The notes under the pieces are model-generated. The model saw nothing but the letters and a program-made list of their open reading frames with translations. It made no database searches and was not told the DNA's origin. A stretch of 64,000 bases of DNA. Origin: Nocardia veterana NBRC 100344 (GTDB lineage: Bacteria; Actinomycetota; Actinomycetes; Mycobacteriales; Mycobacteriaceae). The stretch is taken from the NCBI RefSeq assembly GCF_000308855.1, contig NZ_BAGM01000113.1, forward strand, positions 35,792 to 99,791, in the 5' to 3' direction. A program made the translations under genes and the position numbers. This document shows, in pieces, positions 53,321 through 61,029 of the stretch (within the stretch, counting starts at the first letter, position 1; each line of letters begins with the position of its first letter).

Positions 53321-54226
53321 TCAGGGACGCGGAACGCTACGAGCCCGCTCACGCGGGAGCTGGTCGGCGTCCCACACCGGTTGCAGCATGTGCCAGTCGG
53401 CGGGATGGGCGGCGATCGCGGCGGCGAATCGGTCGGCCAATGCCTGCGTGGTAGGCCGCAGACCGCCGGCCGTGTCGATCGGTGCGCCGACATCGAAGCC
53501 CCAGCCGTCGGAAGTGAACCAGCACTGCACCGGTAGCAACGGGGCGCCGGTGTCGATCGCCAGCCGAGCCGGACCGACCGGCATGTGTGCCGGTTCACCG
53601 AAGAAGGTGACCGGCACTCCCGTGCCGGACAGGTCGCGTTCACCGAGGAGCCCGACCATGACTCCCTGCCGTAGCCGCGTGGTCAGATGCTGGAAGGGTG
53701 GGGTAGCGCCGCCGTTGAGGGGGACGATCTCGAAACCGAGACGCTCACGAAACCGGACGAAGCGTCGGTACAGCGATTCCGGTTTCAGTCGCTCGGCGAC
53801 GGTCGTCGGCGAACCGATCCGCTGAACCAGCCAGACGCCGGCCACCTCCCAGTTGCCGCTGTGCGGTAGCGCCAGCACCGCCCCGCGTCCGCGCTCGGCC
53901 GCCTCGTGGATATGTTCGAGCCCGGTGGCGACGGAGTCGATGCGCTCGGCCAACCGAGCCGGATCCATCGACGGCAGCCGGAACGCTTCGCACCAGTAGC
54001 GCGCGTAGGAGCGCAGGCTCGCGCGCACGAGTTCGTCGGGCACCTGCGCCGGGGTGGTGGCCAGCACCCTGGCCAGGTTGCGCCGCAACTGAATCGGTCC
54101 ACCGTCACGGGCGGCACGGTCGGCGACGGCCTCGAACGATCGCATCGCCCACCGTTGCGGCAAGGCCCGCACCAGTTGCCAGCCTGCCGCGTATCCGAGA
54201 TCCCACGCACGCTCGGTCAGGGCCAT
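53321..54226 (-). CDS. PatA-like phosphatidylinositol mannoside acyltransferase
   Basis: This 301-residue LPLAT-type acyltransferase has HSGNWEVAG (HX4-type box, about 118-126), a FRERLGFEIVPL segment and LGERDLSGTGVPVTFFG, typical of the LpxL/PatA group that acylates phosphatidylinositol mannosides in mycolata. The usual patA lies next to pimA and pgsA elsewhere in such genomes, so this is probably an extra copy. A truncated relative is at 56018-56278. ATG 54226 gives the family N-terminus. Confidence 0.85.
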   Translation of the reverse strand: MALTERAWDLGYAAGWQLVRALPQRWAMRSFEAVADRAARDGGPIQLRRNLARVLATTPAQVPDELVRASLRSYARYWCEAFRLPSMDPARLAERIDSVATGLEHIHEAAERGRGAVLALPHSGNWEVAGVWLVQRIGSPTTVAERLKPESLYRRFVRFRERLGFEIVPLNGGATPPFQHLTTRLRQGVMVGLLGERDLSGTGVPVTFFGEPAHMPVGPARLAIDTGAPLLPVQCWFTSDGWGFDVGAPIDTAGGLRPTTQALADRFAAAIAAHPADWHMLQPVWDADQLPRERARSVPRP

Positions 54227-54741
54227 CGGCCACCGCCGACTGAGGAGGTCACGGTTTCGTCGCCGCAGGCTCCCGGAGCGGCCCGAGTGTGCCGCGCAGT
54301 CGGGTCGGTGCCCCGACGAACTCCGGAACGGACGTCGCCGTGTTCTGGCCTCGGCCGGTTCTCGGGACCGCGCGGAGGTCGTCCGGTCCCGGCAGTGGTG
54401 TCGCGGTGGGCCGGGCAACCGGCGCGCCGGGCCGCGGAGATCGGCCCGATCAGCCGGAAAATGGTGCTCATGAAGTCCCCCAACGCCGGGAGGTGTACTT
54501 CCCCAGTGAACGCCGAGTAGTGGGCGCTGTCCAGATTCGACTCGCCGACGAGGGATTCTGCTTCAGGAATGGGCTCACTGTGAAGCCCGAAGATCGCTCG
54601 TCGGCACACGCGAGGGGCAGCCCGGGTACATCGCGGGTAGGCTCGAGGTGCCGGGGGCTTTTCGTACGAGACAGCCACAGTCTCGTCGTCGCTCGGTGAA
54701 TGAACAGGGACCGCAATGCCGTCCCGGTCAGGAGCGTCGCG
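54227..54741. other. Intergenic region with a DUF5994 leader
   Basis: These 515 bases hold no supported gene. The shared -10 element TAGGCT and the leader described at 54638 occupy the right end. Confidence 0.55.
54638..54741 (+). promoter_or_regulatory. Promoter and leader of a DUF5994 gene (shared type)
   Basis: TAGGCT (54638-54643) is 104 bp before the ATG, as at 44973 and 47193. CAGGAGCGTC (54729-54738) is again identical. The middle of the leader is less similar than in the other two. Confidence 0.6.
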
Positions 54742-55326
54742 ATGACGCTACAACACGAGCCGGTCCCGCTGGACCGCTCGGCACGCTTTTCCCTCCGCAG
54801 CGGCGCCTCGCCGCGATCACGGCGGTTACCGCAAGCGCCCAGGCCCGGGGTGGTGGGCGGGGCCTGGTGGCCCCACACGACCGACCTCGTCGCCGAAATG
54901 GCCGGTCTCGAGGCGCTTTTGGGCCGGCGGGCAGGCAGCGTGGAACGAATCATGTACAACATCGACGCCTGGGACCCGGCACCCAAGCGCACAGTGATCG
55001 GGAAGCGTTCGGTACGCCTGGACGGTTACCGGCATCTGCCCACGCACATGCTCTGTGTGCTGGGACTCGACGGCACCCGTCTCGTCCTCCTGGTGATCCC
55101 GGCAGGAACCGAGGCCGCGGCAGCCCAGGCGTTGCTGACGGCCGCGGCTCGACCGGGCAGCGAGTTCACCGCCGACGAACTCGTGGCCTCCGGTACCCGC
55201 CGCAGCCTCGAGAACATTCAGAACCGGGTTGCGTTGTGCCGCTGGGACGACGAAGGCGGACACGATGCGCCGGTTGCCCTGCAGGACCGAGATACGTCTA
55301 TCGCGGTTGCGGGAGGTTCGAGATGA
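54742..55326 (+). CDS. DUF5994-like protein, long type (o)
   Basis: This 194-residue member reads GGAWWPHTTDLVAEMAGLEALLGRRAG and later VIGKRSVRLDGYRHLPTHMLCVLG and LVLLVIPAGTEAAAAQALLTAAAR. The hallmark is VGGAWW in place of (I/V)DGAWW. A C-terminal extension (ENIQNRVALCRWDDEGGHDAP) recurs as a remnant near 51290. It overlaps the next gene by ATGA at 55323-55326, so the two are co-translated. Confidence 0.87.
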   Translation: MTLQHEPVPLDRSARFSLRSGASPRSRRLPQAPRPGVVGGAWWPHTTDLVAEMAGLEALLGRRAGSVERIMYNIDAWDPAPKRTVIGKRSVRLDGYRHLPTHMLCVLGLDGTRLVLLVIPAGTEAAAAQALLTAAARPGSEFTADELVASGTRRSLENIQNRVALCRWDDEGGHDAPVALQDRDTSIAVAGGSR

Positions 55327-55799
55327 CACAGAACCCGCCGCCGAAGGAGGGCGGTAGCACTGCCGGCCGTGGTGCGGGCCGACCCCAGCACTCCGAGGGC
55401 GGCGGCCAACCATTCGACACGCCGACCCGCACCCCGCGGCTGCTGCTACGCGACCGTGACGAGGAATCCGCGGGCGTGGACGGTGCCTGGTGGCCCAGAA
55501 CCGACAACCTCACCACCGAACTGCACGACCTGGTCGCCGCTCTGACCACGCGACTGGGCGCCACCGCGCGCATCACCTTCGATTGGAATTCGCTGAGCCG
55601 GTCCCAGCGCGGAATCGATCCTCCGGACGGGATCGAGGTCACCGGACCGCTCCCAGGACAACCGCCCGGACTGATGTACGTCTTCGGTCCGCACGACCGG
55701 CGCCTTCGATTGCTGGTGATCGACCCCGCCACCTTCCCCGCCCACGCCGAAGCACAGTTCCGCCAGACCGTGAACACAGCCGCGGAACAGCCACGATGA
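55323..55799 (+). CDS. DUF5994-like protein, A2 subtype (p)
   Basis: This 158-residue member has FDTPTRTPRLLLRDRDEESAGVDGAWWPRTDNLTTELHDLVAALTTRLG and the Asn-containing ITFDWNSLSRSQRGIDPPDGIEVTG, as in A2 and the 56802 copy. It is translated with the 54742 gene. So the operon here is one long-type plus one A2-type member. Confidence 0.87.
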   Translation: MTQNPPPKEGGSTAGRGAGRPQHSEGGGQPFDTPTRTPRLLLRDRDEESAGVDGAWWPRTDNLTTELHDLVAALTTRLGATARITFDWNSLSRSQRGIDPPDGIEVTGPLPGQPPGLMYVFGPHDRRLRLLVIDPATFPAHAEAQFRQTVNTAAEQPR

Positions 55800-56017
55800 C
55801 GAACCACTCCATGCCGGTACCCGACCACCGGTTTCCGTAGCGAACCTCGCCGGACGGAACCGACCCGGCACCGCAAACGCATATCCCCGTAGCCTGTACC
55901 CAGCGGCAGCGACCACGGCCCGACAGAGCCCGCTCAGATTCGAATTCCGCCGAGTCGAACACCAACAGCGGCCCGGGACGGCGCCAGCCCGGGATTGCCG
56001 CGCGACCCACATATCGT

Positions 56018-56278
56018 TCACATGCAGTAGCGTGCGTAGGAGCGCATGCCCGCGTGTACGAGGTCGTCCGGCACCTGCGAGGGAGTGGTGACCAGCACTC
56101 TGGCCAGGTTGCGCCGTAGCTGAACCGGACCGCCGTCCCTGGTCGCGCGATCGGCCGCGAGACCGAACAGGCCCAGCGCCCACTGCTGCGGCAGGGTACG
56201 CACCAACTGCCAACCGACCGCGTAGCCGAGATCGAGTGCGCGACCCTTCAAGGTCAACGCTGGTCCTCGGAGCTCCAT
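56018..56278 (-). pseudogene. Truncated PatA-like acyltransferase
   Basis: The 86-residue reading GRALDLGYAVGWQLVRTLPQQW through VPDDLVHAGMRSYARYCM matches the first 80 residues of the protein at 53321, with most positions identical. It then stops exactly where WCEAFRLP should follow. The acyltransferase boxes are absent. Its ATG at 56278 overlaps the end of the DUF5994 gene B1 by 25 bp, so it is probably still transcribed with it. Confidence 0.8.
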
Positions 56279-56769
56279 CGGCGCACCGCCTCCGCTCGTG
56301 TGGTGCGAGCTCGTCGTTCTCCGGGGCTGATCATCAACAGTTCGTCCACGGTGGAGATGTCGCCGGTGGCGGATGCGGCGTTCATTGCGGCGAAGGCCCG
56401 ATGGTCGTCGGTATAGGGCGGGATCACCAGGAGGACCAGTCGGCGGTCGCGGGTGCCCAGCATCTCGATCGTGTTGACGGTGCCGGTGCGGTGGCCTTCG
56501 AGGCGGACGGCCAGCCCCTCGATGACCAGATCGCTGGGCGCGCTCGCCCACTCACCGAGGCGGTAGGTGATCCGGCGGACTGGGCCGAGCCGGCCTGTCA
56601 CGGTTGCCAGCAGCGCGGGCAATTCGATCATGAGATTGTCACTGCGCGGCCACCACGCCCCGTCGACGTAGCCGGTCTTCGCCGAGTCCGGTTTCAGCCG
56701 CAGTCGCGGTACTCGGTCGTCGACCGGGTCGGAGCTTTGCCGATGCGCGCGGTCGTTGTCCTGTGCCAT
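56254..56769 (-). CDS. DUF5994-like protein B1 (duplicate of A1)
   Basis: This 171-residue protein reads PRLRLKPDSAKTGYVDGAWWPRSDNL then IELPALLATVTGRLGPVRRITY and STVDELLMISPGERR, almost the same as A1. I use ATG 56769; an upstream GTG/ATG at 56805 adds 12 residues. It is the last gene of the B operon (57760 to 56254). Its stop overlaps the acyltransferase fragment. Confidence 0.86.
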   Translation of the reverse strand: MAQDNDRAHRQSSDPVDDRVPRLRLKPDSAKTGYVDGAWWPRSDNLMIELPALLATVTGRLGPVRRITYRLGEWASAPSDLVIEGLAVRLEGHRTGTVNTIEMLGTRDRRLVLLVIPPYTDDHRAFAAMNAASATGDISTVDELLMISPGERRARTTRAEAVRRWSSEDQR

Positions 56770-56801
56770 AGCGACGGTCCTGCCTCGGCCGCGTCCCGGT
56801 G

Positions 56802-57143
56802 TCACGGCCCGGGCGGCGGGCCGATGTGTCCTGCCACCGCGAGACGCATGCGCTCGCGTGCGACCTCGGGGGTCGTGTCGGCTGGGATGGCGAGCAGCGC
56901 CAGTGCGGTGTCGTGTGCCCCGTAGAGGCGCATCACGTCGGGAGGTTGGCCGTCACTGGCACCGTGCACGCGGATGTGGTCGTCGGTGTCGATGCGTCGC
57001 TGGGCGATGCTGGTCGCGTTCCATTCGAAGCCGACGCGCATCCTGGGCCCGAGGCGTGGGGTGACCGCACTGATCAGGTCGTGTAGCTCGGACGTGAGGT
57101 TCGTAGTCCACGGCCACCAGGCGCCGTCGACATTTCCAGTCAC
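56802..57143 (-). CDS. DUF5994-like protein B2, core only (frameshifted A2 duplicate)
   Basis: The core VDGAWWPWTTNLTSELHDLISAVTPRLG to GHIGPPPGP is intact over 113 residues. Compared with A2, about 19 bp are missing before it, so the original N-terminal frame (ATG 57253, MPRLHVRRPVISGFESD) ends at TGA 57140-57142. A GTG at 57141-57143 overlaps that stop (GTGA) and opens the core frame, so re-initiation could still give a protein. Without that, this is a pseudogene. Confidence 0.65.
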   Translation of the reverse strand: MTGNVDGAWWPWTTNLTSELHDLISAVTPRLGPRMRVGFEWNATSIAQRRIDTDDHIRVHGASDGQPPDVMRLYGAHDTALALLAIPADTTPEVARERMRLAVAGHIGPPPGP

Positions 57144-57253
57144 GACACTAGCGGTGTGCGCGAGGGGGTTCGGAACGGCTGCCGCTCGTCGTGTGCGGGC
57201 GTGTCCGATTCGAAGCCGCTGATGACGGGGCGTCGTACATGCAGGCGAGGCAT
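57140..57253 (-). pseudogene. Detached N-terminus of DUF5994-like protein B2
   Basis: A 37-codon frame starting 4 bp after B3 ends, matching the first 33 residues of A2 (MPRLHTRRPIV-HFETDT...ERQPFRTP-RTP). The frame is broken by a deletion of about 19 bp relative to A2. Confidence 0.8.
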
Positions 57254-57256
57254 GAT

Positions 57257-57760
57257 CTACTCCTGCTGCGCGGTGACGGCGTCCACCATCGCGGAGTGGG
57301 CGGTACGTCCGTCGGTGGATGGAAGGATCACATGTAGCACCGTGACGGCGGAATTGGAGCCGACGACGTACATCGTGTTTCGCAACTGGAACCAGTACGG
57401 CTCGAGGCTGATCGAATGATCTGCCACTGTCACCTGCCGTGGCAGCGGGGACCAGCTGTCCGGATCGTAGACGATCCGATCGACCCGACCCAGCCGAGTT
57501 GTCAAGGCAGCCAACAGTTCTGGAAGCTCGGTAGCGAGATCGGTAGATCTGGGCCACCACGCGCCATCGATGTAGTCCGAATGGCCGTCTTCCGGCTTCA
57601 GCCGCAGTCGCGGTGGGCGGTGGGTGGCCGCAGGTTCGTGAAGTCGGTGCGAGGGTTGAGCCGGCGCGCTCGAGGTGTGTTCGGGCAACGGGTCGAGATA
57701 GCGCCGGATTGCTTCCGGGAAGGCCCTGGTCTTGTGTGCGAATGTGTGAGCGATGGCCAT
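57257..57760 (-). CDS. DUF5994-like protein B3 (duplicate of A3)
   Basis: This 167-residue protein has the same length as A3 and starts MAIAHTFAHKTRAFPEAIRRYLDPLPEH, followed by LRLKPEDGHSDYIDGAWWPRSTDLATELPELLAALTTRLG. It begins the B operon and is divergent from TetR B. The N-terminal Pro-rich tail is retained but diverged. No signal peptide. Confidence 0.87.
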   Translation of the reverse strand: MAIAHTFAHKTRAFPEAIRRYLDPLPEHTSSAPAQPSHRLHEPAATHRPPRLRLKPEDGHSDYIDGAWWPRSTDLATELPELLAALTTRLGRVDRIVYDPDSWSPLPRQVTVADHSISLEPYWFQLRNTMYVVGSNSAVTVLHVILPSTDGRTAHSAMVDAVTAQQE

Positions 57761-57885
57761 AGTGACCGGTCCCTTGCTGGTCGGGATGGAACGTGGCGGC
57801 CGAAATATTCGGCACTCGACCTGTGCCCGATGCCGCATCGACAGCTCAGGACGCAGTGGTCGGTGCTCGAAGACGTGCTGTTCCT

Positions 57886-57932
57886 CCAGTAGACGCCCGT
57901 GGACACGGTAATGTCAACGCTGTAGGTCTACA
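57886..57932. promoter_or_regulatory. Operator region between B3 and TetR B
   Basis: GTAGAC (57889-57894) and TGTAGGTCTACA (57921-57932) are retained relative to the A copy. The inner GACA...TGTC core is stretched by 3 bp (GACACGGTAATGTC). This is a natural footprint of the regulator, as the surrounding bases differ. Confidence 0.75.
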
Positions 57933-57975
57933 CTCTATCGCTACCGCATTTCCCGCCGGCGAGTGAGGCTGCAAC

Positions 57976-58752
57976 ATGGACGAATCGTCATCGAACCTCC
58001 AGGGTTTCTCGGACAGGGCCGACGTGAGTCGTGCCGCGAACGGTCGGGTGGCCGGCCCGGTCACGCGCGCCGGAGTGCTGGCGGCCGCACTGGCGATCAT
58101 CGACAACGACGGCGTCGAAGGGTTGTCGATGCGCCGTTTGGCCGAGGCGGTGGGCCGGGACCCGATGGTGATCTATCGGCATGTGCCGAACAAGGCGGCG
58201 GTGCTCGACGGAGTCGCCGAGATCATCTTCGGACAGCTGCGAGTGGATAGGTCCGACCCGGATTGGCGCGGGCGGTTGCGGACGATTGCTCGTGATTTCC
58301 GCGAACTGGCGCTGGCGCATCCGCGGGTGGTTCCGTTGCTGGTGACGCGACCACTGGCGACGCCGCTCGGGCAGCGTTCCCCAGCGGTCCTCCGGCCGCT
58401 GGAGGACATACTGGCCTTGCTCACCCATGTCGGCTTCTCCGAAGCCGATGCGCTGCACATCTATCGCGCGCTGTTCGGTTTCCTCTACGGCCATGTGCTC
58501 AATGAGCTGCAGGAATTGGTGGAACGTCCGGAAGAGTCCGACGAAGTACTGCGACTCGGCCTGCATCGGCTGCCGGTCACCGAGTTCCCGTTGCTGCGCC
58601 AACTCGCGCCGTTGCTGGCCGACTACGACGGTGAAGCCGAGCTGGAGCGGGGACTCGATATGCTGCTGGCCGGCCTTACGGCCACTCTGCCGCACCCCGG
58701 CACGGGTGCCGCCGCACCCGATATCGCTGCCGGCAGCGGAGAGAAGGGGTGA
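57976..58752 (+). CDS. TetR family regulator (TetR_C type) B
   Basis: This 258-residue protein is the twin of the one at 43156-43932, with the same length and an almost unchanged DNA-binding domain (MRRLAEAVGRDPMVIYRHVPNKAAVLDGVAE, in part). Differences lie mostly in the N-terminal 30 residues and the C-terminal tail. Two repressors with the same recognition helix are likely to compete for or share the same operators. It is divergent from B3. Confidence 0.92.
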   Translation: MDESSSNLQGFSDRADVSRAANGRVAGPVTRAGVLAAALAIIDNDGVEGLSMRRLAEAVGRDPMVIYRHVPNKAAVLDGVAEIIFGQLRVDRSDPDWRGRLRTIARDFRELALAHPRVVPLLVTRPLATPLGQRSPAVLRPLEDILALLTHVGFSEADALHIYRALFGFLYGHVLNELQELVERPEESDEVLRLGLHRLPVTEFPLLRQLAPLLADYDGEAELERGLDMLLAGLTATLPHPGTGAAAPDIAAGSGEKG

Positions 58753-58860
58753 CTACCTCGACCGGCGGCGGCGGACGGCCGAGTCAGCGTATCAGCTCGA
58801 AGTATCAGTGTCTCAACGAATTTCACCGATCAGCCTCGGGGTTCTCTGTTAGGTTGACTT

Positions 58861-59220
58861 TTACGGGAGGTCGTACAAGCTCGATGGCAGGCGGCGGCCG
58901 AGAGTTTTCAGTCCGGCTCGAATCCGCGATTTAGCGGTCGGGACCGAGATGCCCAGGTCCACGGCGACCTGGGCATAGGTGTGGTCACCGAAGAAGGCCA
59001 GCACGACCGCTTCGCGCTGGCGGTCGCGGAGTTTGTGTACCTCCCGGGCAACAGCACATTCGACGAGACGCTGGCCGACCTCGTCGTACACGACATCGCT
59101 GTCGGGCGGGAACTGTGTAAGACCGAAAACGCGTTCGCGGGCGGCCAGTGATTGCTCCGCCCGCACCCGGTCGACAGCGCGGCGATGAGCGAACATCATC
59201 AGCCACGCTATGGGGCTCCC
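58861..59220 (-). pseudogene. Truncated ECF sigma factor (duplicate)
   Basis: The last 119 codons match the sigma factor at 43940-44542 (WLMMFAHRRAVDRVRAEQS onward, through RIRAGLKTLGRRL and SSLYDLP). Region 2.1-2.2 is missing. At 59220 the sequence jumps to non-coding block sequence found at about 47090. The gene has lost its -10-binding core partner surface and is likely inactive. Confidence 0.85.
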
Positions 59221-59289
59221 GCGTGGGCCCGGCACCCGCACCACCTGGAACGCACCCCTGCCTCGACCCTGAATTCCGGCCGAGCCAAC

Positions 59290-59553
59290 CACTTCGCCAA
59301 TCCTGATCAGCGCAATCGCGGAAATCCGACGCCCACCGTCCAGCATGCCATCCCCGATTTCCATTCGAGCATGCACCGGAAACAGGTCGATCATGATCCA
59401 CGCCAGCGCACCACGTCCCCTCACCGTGCCGGCCGACACGGCGTATTCCGGTCCCGGTTGCGCCGTGGTTCAATCTGCCGAATGCCTAACGGCCTGATCC
59501 GTATCGCGGGCCCTTCGACCGTCAGCGGGTTCGGGTTGTGGAGCGTTAGGCCC
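59290..59553. repeat. Right end of the duplicated block (copy 2)
   Basis: 59290-59375 resembles 47090-47170 and 59390-59553 resembles 47710-47876. The DUF5994 gene that lies between them in copy 1 is deleted here. The last 21 bases (59533-59553) are identical to 47856-47876. Confidence 0.8.
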
Positions 59554-59574
59554 ACCATATGGTCCTTATTCAAA

Positions 59575-59605
59575 CCCTGACCTGAAGAAGAGCCCCAGGT
59601 CAGGG
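59575..59605 (+). terminator. Hairpin after the block end
   Basis: CCCTGACCTG (59575-59584) pairs with CAGGTCAGGG (59596-59605) across an 11-base loop, followed by CTTCA. No T-run. It may be a terminator or part of the former element end. Confidence 0.5.
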
Positions 59606-59768
59606 CTTCAATCAACCATAGCGACTCGCCACCCATCGGGGCGGCGAGTTCCGTTTCTGGCAGATGCGCCTCAGGACACTCCGCGCCAGCGCCACCGCCC
59701 TGCCTGGATCTTCCCCACGCCGTACGGCCGCAACTCCAGTTTGTATCGCATGCAGCCCCGCCAGGGTG

Positions 59769-60069
59769 GGGCTGCAACTCGTGTCCGATGATCTCCTCGT
59801 TGAACACGTAGATCCGCTTAAAGATCGCATGGTTTAGGCTGCGCCGAACCTTGTCGCTCGCCCTCTTGTACATCTCGTAAGGGTTGCGCAGCAGCTCTAG
59901 GCTCCTTGGCCTTCTGGCCGATCTTGTAGGCGATGTCGGCACCGCCCTCGCGCGAGCGGTACTCGTTGAACGCGGCCAGGATGCCATGCATCAGCTGGCC
60001 GACCGGTGTGTCATCGATCGACTCTGTCGCACTGACCAGGCTGACGCCGCGCTTCTTCAAGTCGGCCAT
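59769..60069 (-). pseudogene. Large serine recombinase, heavily deleted
   Basis: One frame has the end of the catalytic domain (DLKKRGVSLVSATESIDDTPVGQLMHGILAAFNEYRS, in part; the family-typical ESIDDTP). It joins, in another frame near 59897, the far C-terminal segment (NPYEMYKRASDKVRRSLNHAIF and KRIYVFNEEIIGHELQP). The zinc-ribbon and most of the DNA-binding middle are gone, and 5' of 60069 only shifted scraps remain. This is a decayed phage or transposon integrase. Confidence 0.85.
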
Positions 60070-60259
60070 GGTCCTGCTTCATCCTCGTCCCAAGTCGTCC
60101 GTCAGCTTCTGGTCCCAGGGGTCCTCGTTTGGCACCACTCCCGCCCGGTGCCGTCCAACGCTTTCCGTCGAACTCCAGTAGGCCCCGACTCGGTAGCTGA
60201 GCACCGCCGTGAAGAACACGGAGGCGGGCCACAGTACCCCGACGATCGAGGGCACCACC

Positions 60260-60469
60260 TCAGTCGTCCTCGATCAGTAGCAGATAGGCCGCCTCCAGGT
60301 GCACCACACACTCGTCCGGGTGATGTGTCCTGTGAATATGGCGCAGTTCCTCGGCGCGTTCCGACGTCAACTCCAGCAGATGCACTTGGCACATGAACTC
60401 GGCCAGCTTCCCATCTGCGTGCACGAAAGTCCTCTGGCGCAGAGGGTCTGGTGACATCACGGCGGTCAT
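60260..60469 (-). CDS. Hypothetical protein
   Basis: This 69-residue protein (LAEFMCQVHLLELTSERAEELRHIHRTHHPDECVVHLEAAYLLLIEDD) is acidic at the end, with one helix pair and two cysteines. GAAGGG stands before the ATG at 60469. It lies last in a minus-strand group after the DUF4254-like gene. Codon use looks normal. I do not recognise it. Confidence 0.55.
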   Translation of the reverse strand: MTAVMSPDPLRQRTFVHADGKLAEFMCQVHLLELTSERAEELRHIHRTHHPDECVVHLEAAYLLLIEDD

Positions 60470-60556
60470 CCCTTCGGTGTCGACATGAGTGGCGCTCGAT
60501 GGAATCGAAATTGGTTGCGCCTGAATGTGTTTGAAGATGACTTTTTGCTGCGACAG

Positions 60557-61024
60557 CTACATATCCGGCGGCAGCCGCCGACCCGTGGCCAGTTCCGCGA
60601 CCAGGCAGTTGTAGGCGTCACTCATCCGGGCCACCCAGTAGGCATCTTCGTGAGATTGCCTGTCGAGGTAGTCCAGCCAGAGTTCCGCCAGCCGAGAGAC
60701 CACCAGGCCGACAGTTTCGGTGTGCCACATCCCGGCCACATGCTTGCGGCTTCGAAGGACTCGCGTCACGGCCTGGTCGATCGTCGCGGCGAGTGTGGCG
60801 AGCTGTGCCTCTGCTGCGTTGAAATTCTCTACCGCCTGCCGAAGCATGCTGTCAGACAACGCATCCGGCTCCGCCATCTGCCGAATAGCCTCGCGTCGTT
60901 GGCAGTGAAAGGGAATCAGGGCGGAAGCCGCGTCAGTCAGATCGGCCAGGGGTGACGTCACCACGTCGCCCCGAAAGGCCCGCTGAAGATGCTCGGCGGT
61001 CGGGAACAGCGGTAGCTCGTTCAC
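60557..61024 (-). CDS. DUF4254-like protein
   Basis: This 155-residue helical protein has LADLTDAASALIPFHCQRREAIR and the sequence MWHTETVGLVVSRLAELWLDYLDRQS followed by LVAELATGRRLPP, which match my memory of DUF4254 proteins of actinobacteria (HTET-x6-RLA). It starts at GTG 61024, 5 bp after the stop of the small gene upstream. Helical and soluble, without known function. Typically found near HTH regulators of mobile regions. Confidence 0.7.
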   Translation of the reverse strand: MNELPLFPTAEHLQRAFRGDVVTSPLADLTDAASALIPFHCQRREAIRQMAEPDALSDSMLRQAVENFNAAEAQLATLAATIDQAVTRVLRSRKHVAGMWHTETVGLVVSRLAELWLDYLDRQSHEDAYWVARMSDAYNCLVAELATGRRLPPDM

Positions 61025-61029
61025 GGCAC

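Noticed and set aside
54217..54678. Gene upstream of the PatA-like gene
   Set aside because: Composition is Pro/Arg-rich shadow, with no family or initiation signal.
55446..56213. Long minus-strand frame
   Set aside because: It is antisense to the 55323 DUF5994 gene and shows no domain.
59421..59768. Extension of the serine recombinase fragment
   Set aside because: After HELQPHPG no recombinase similarity remains; it runs into the duplicated block end.
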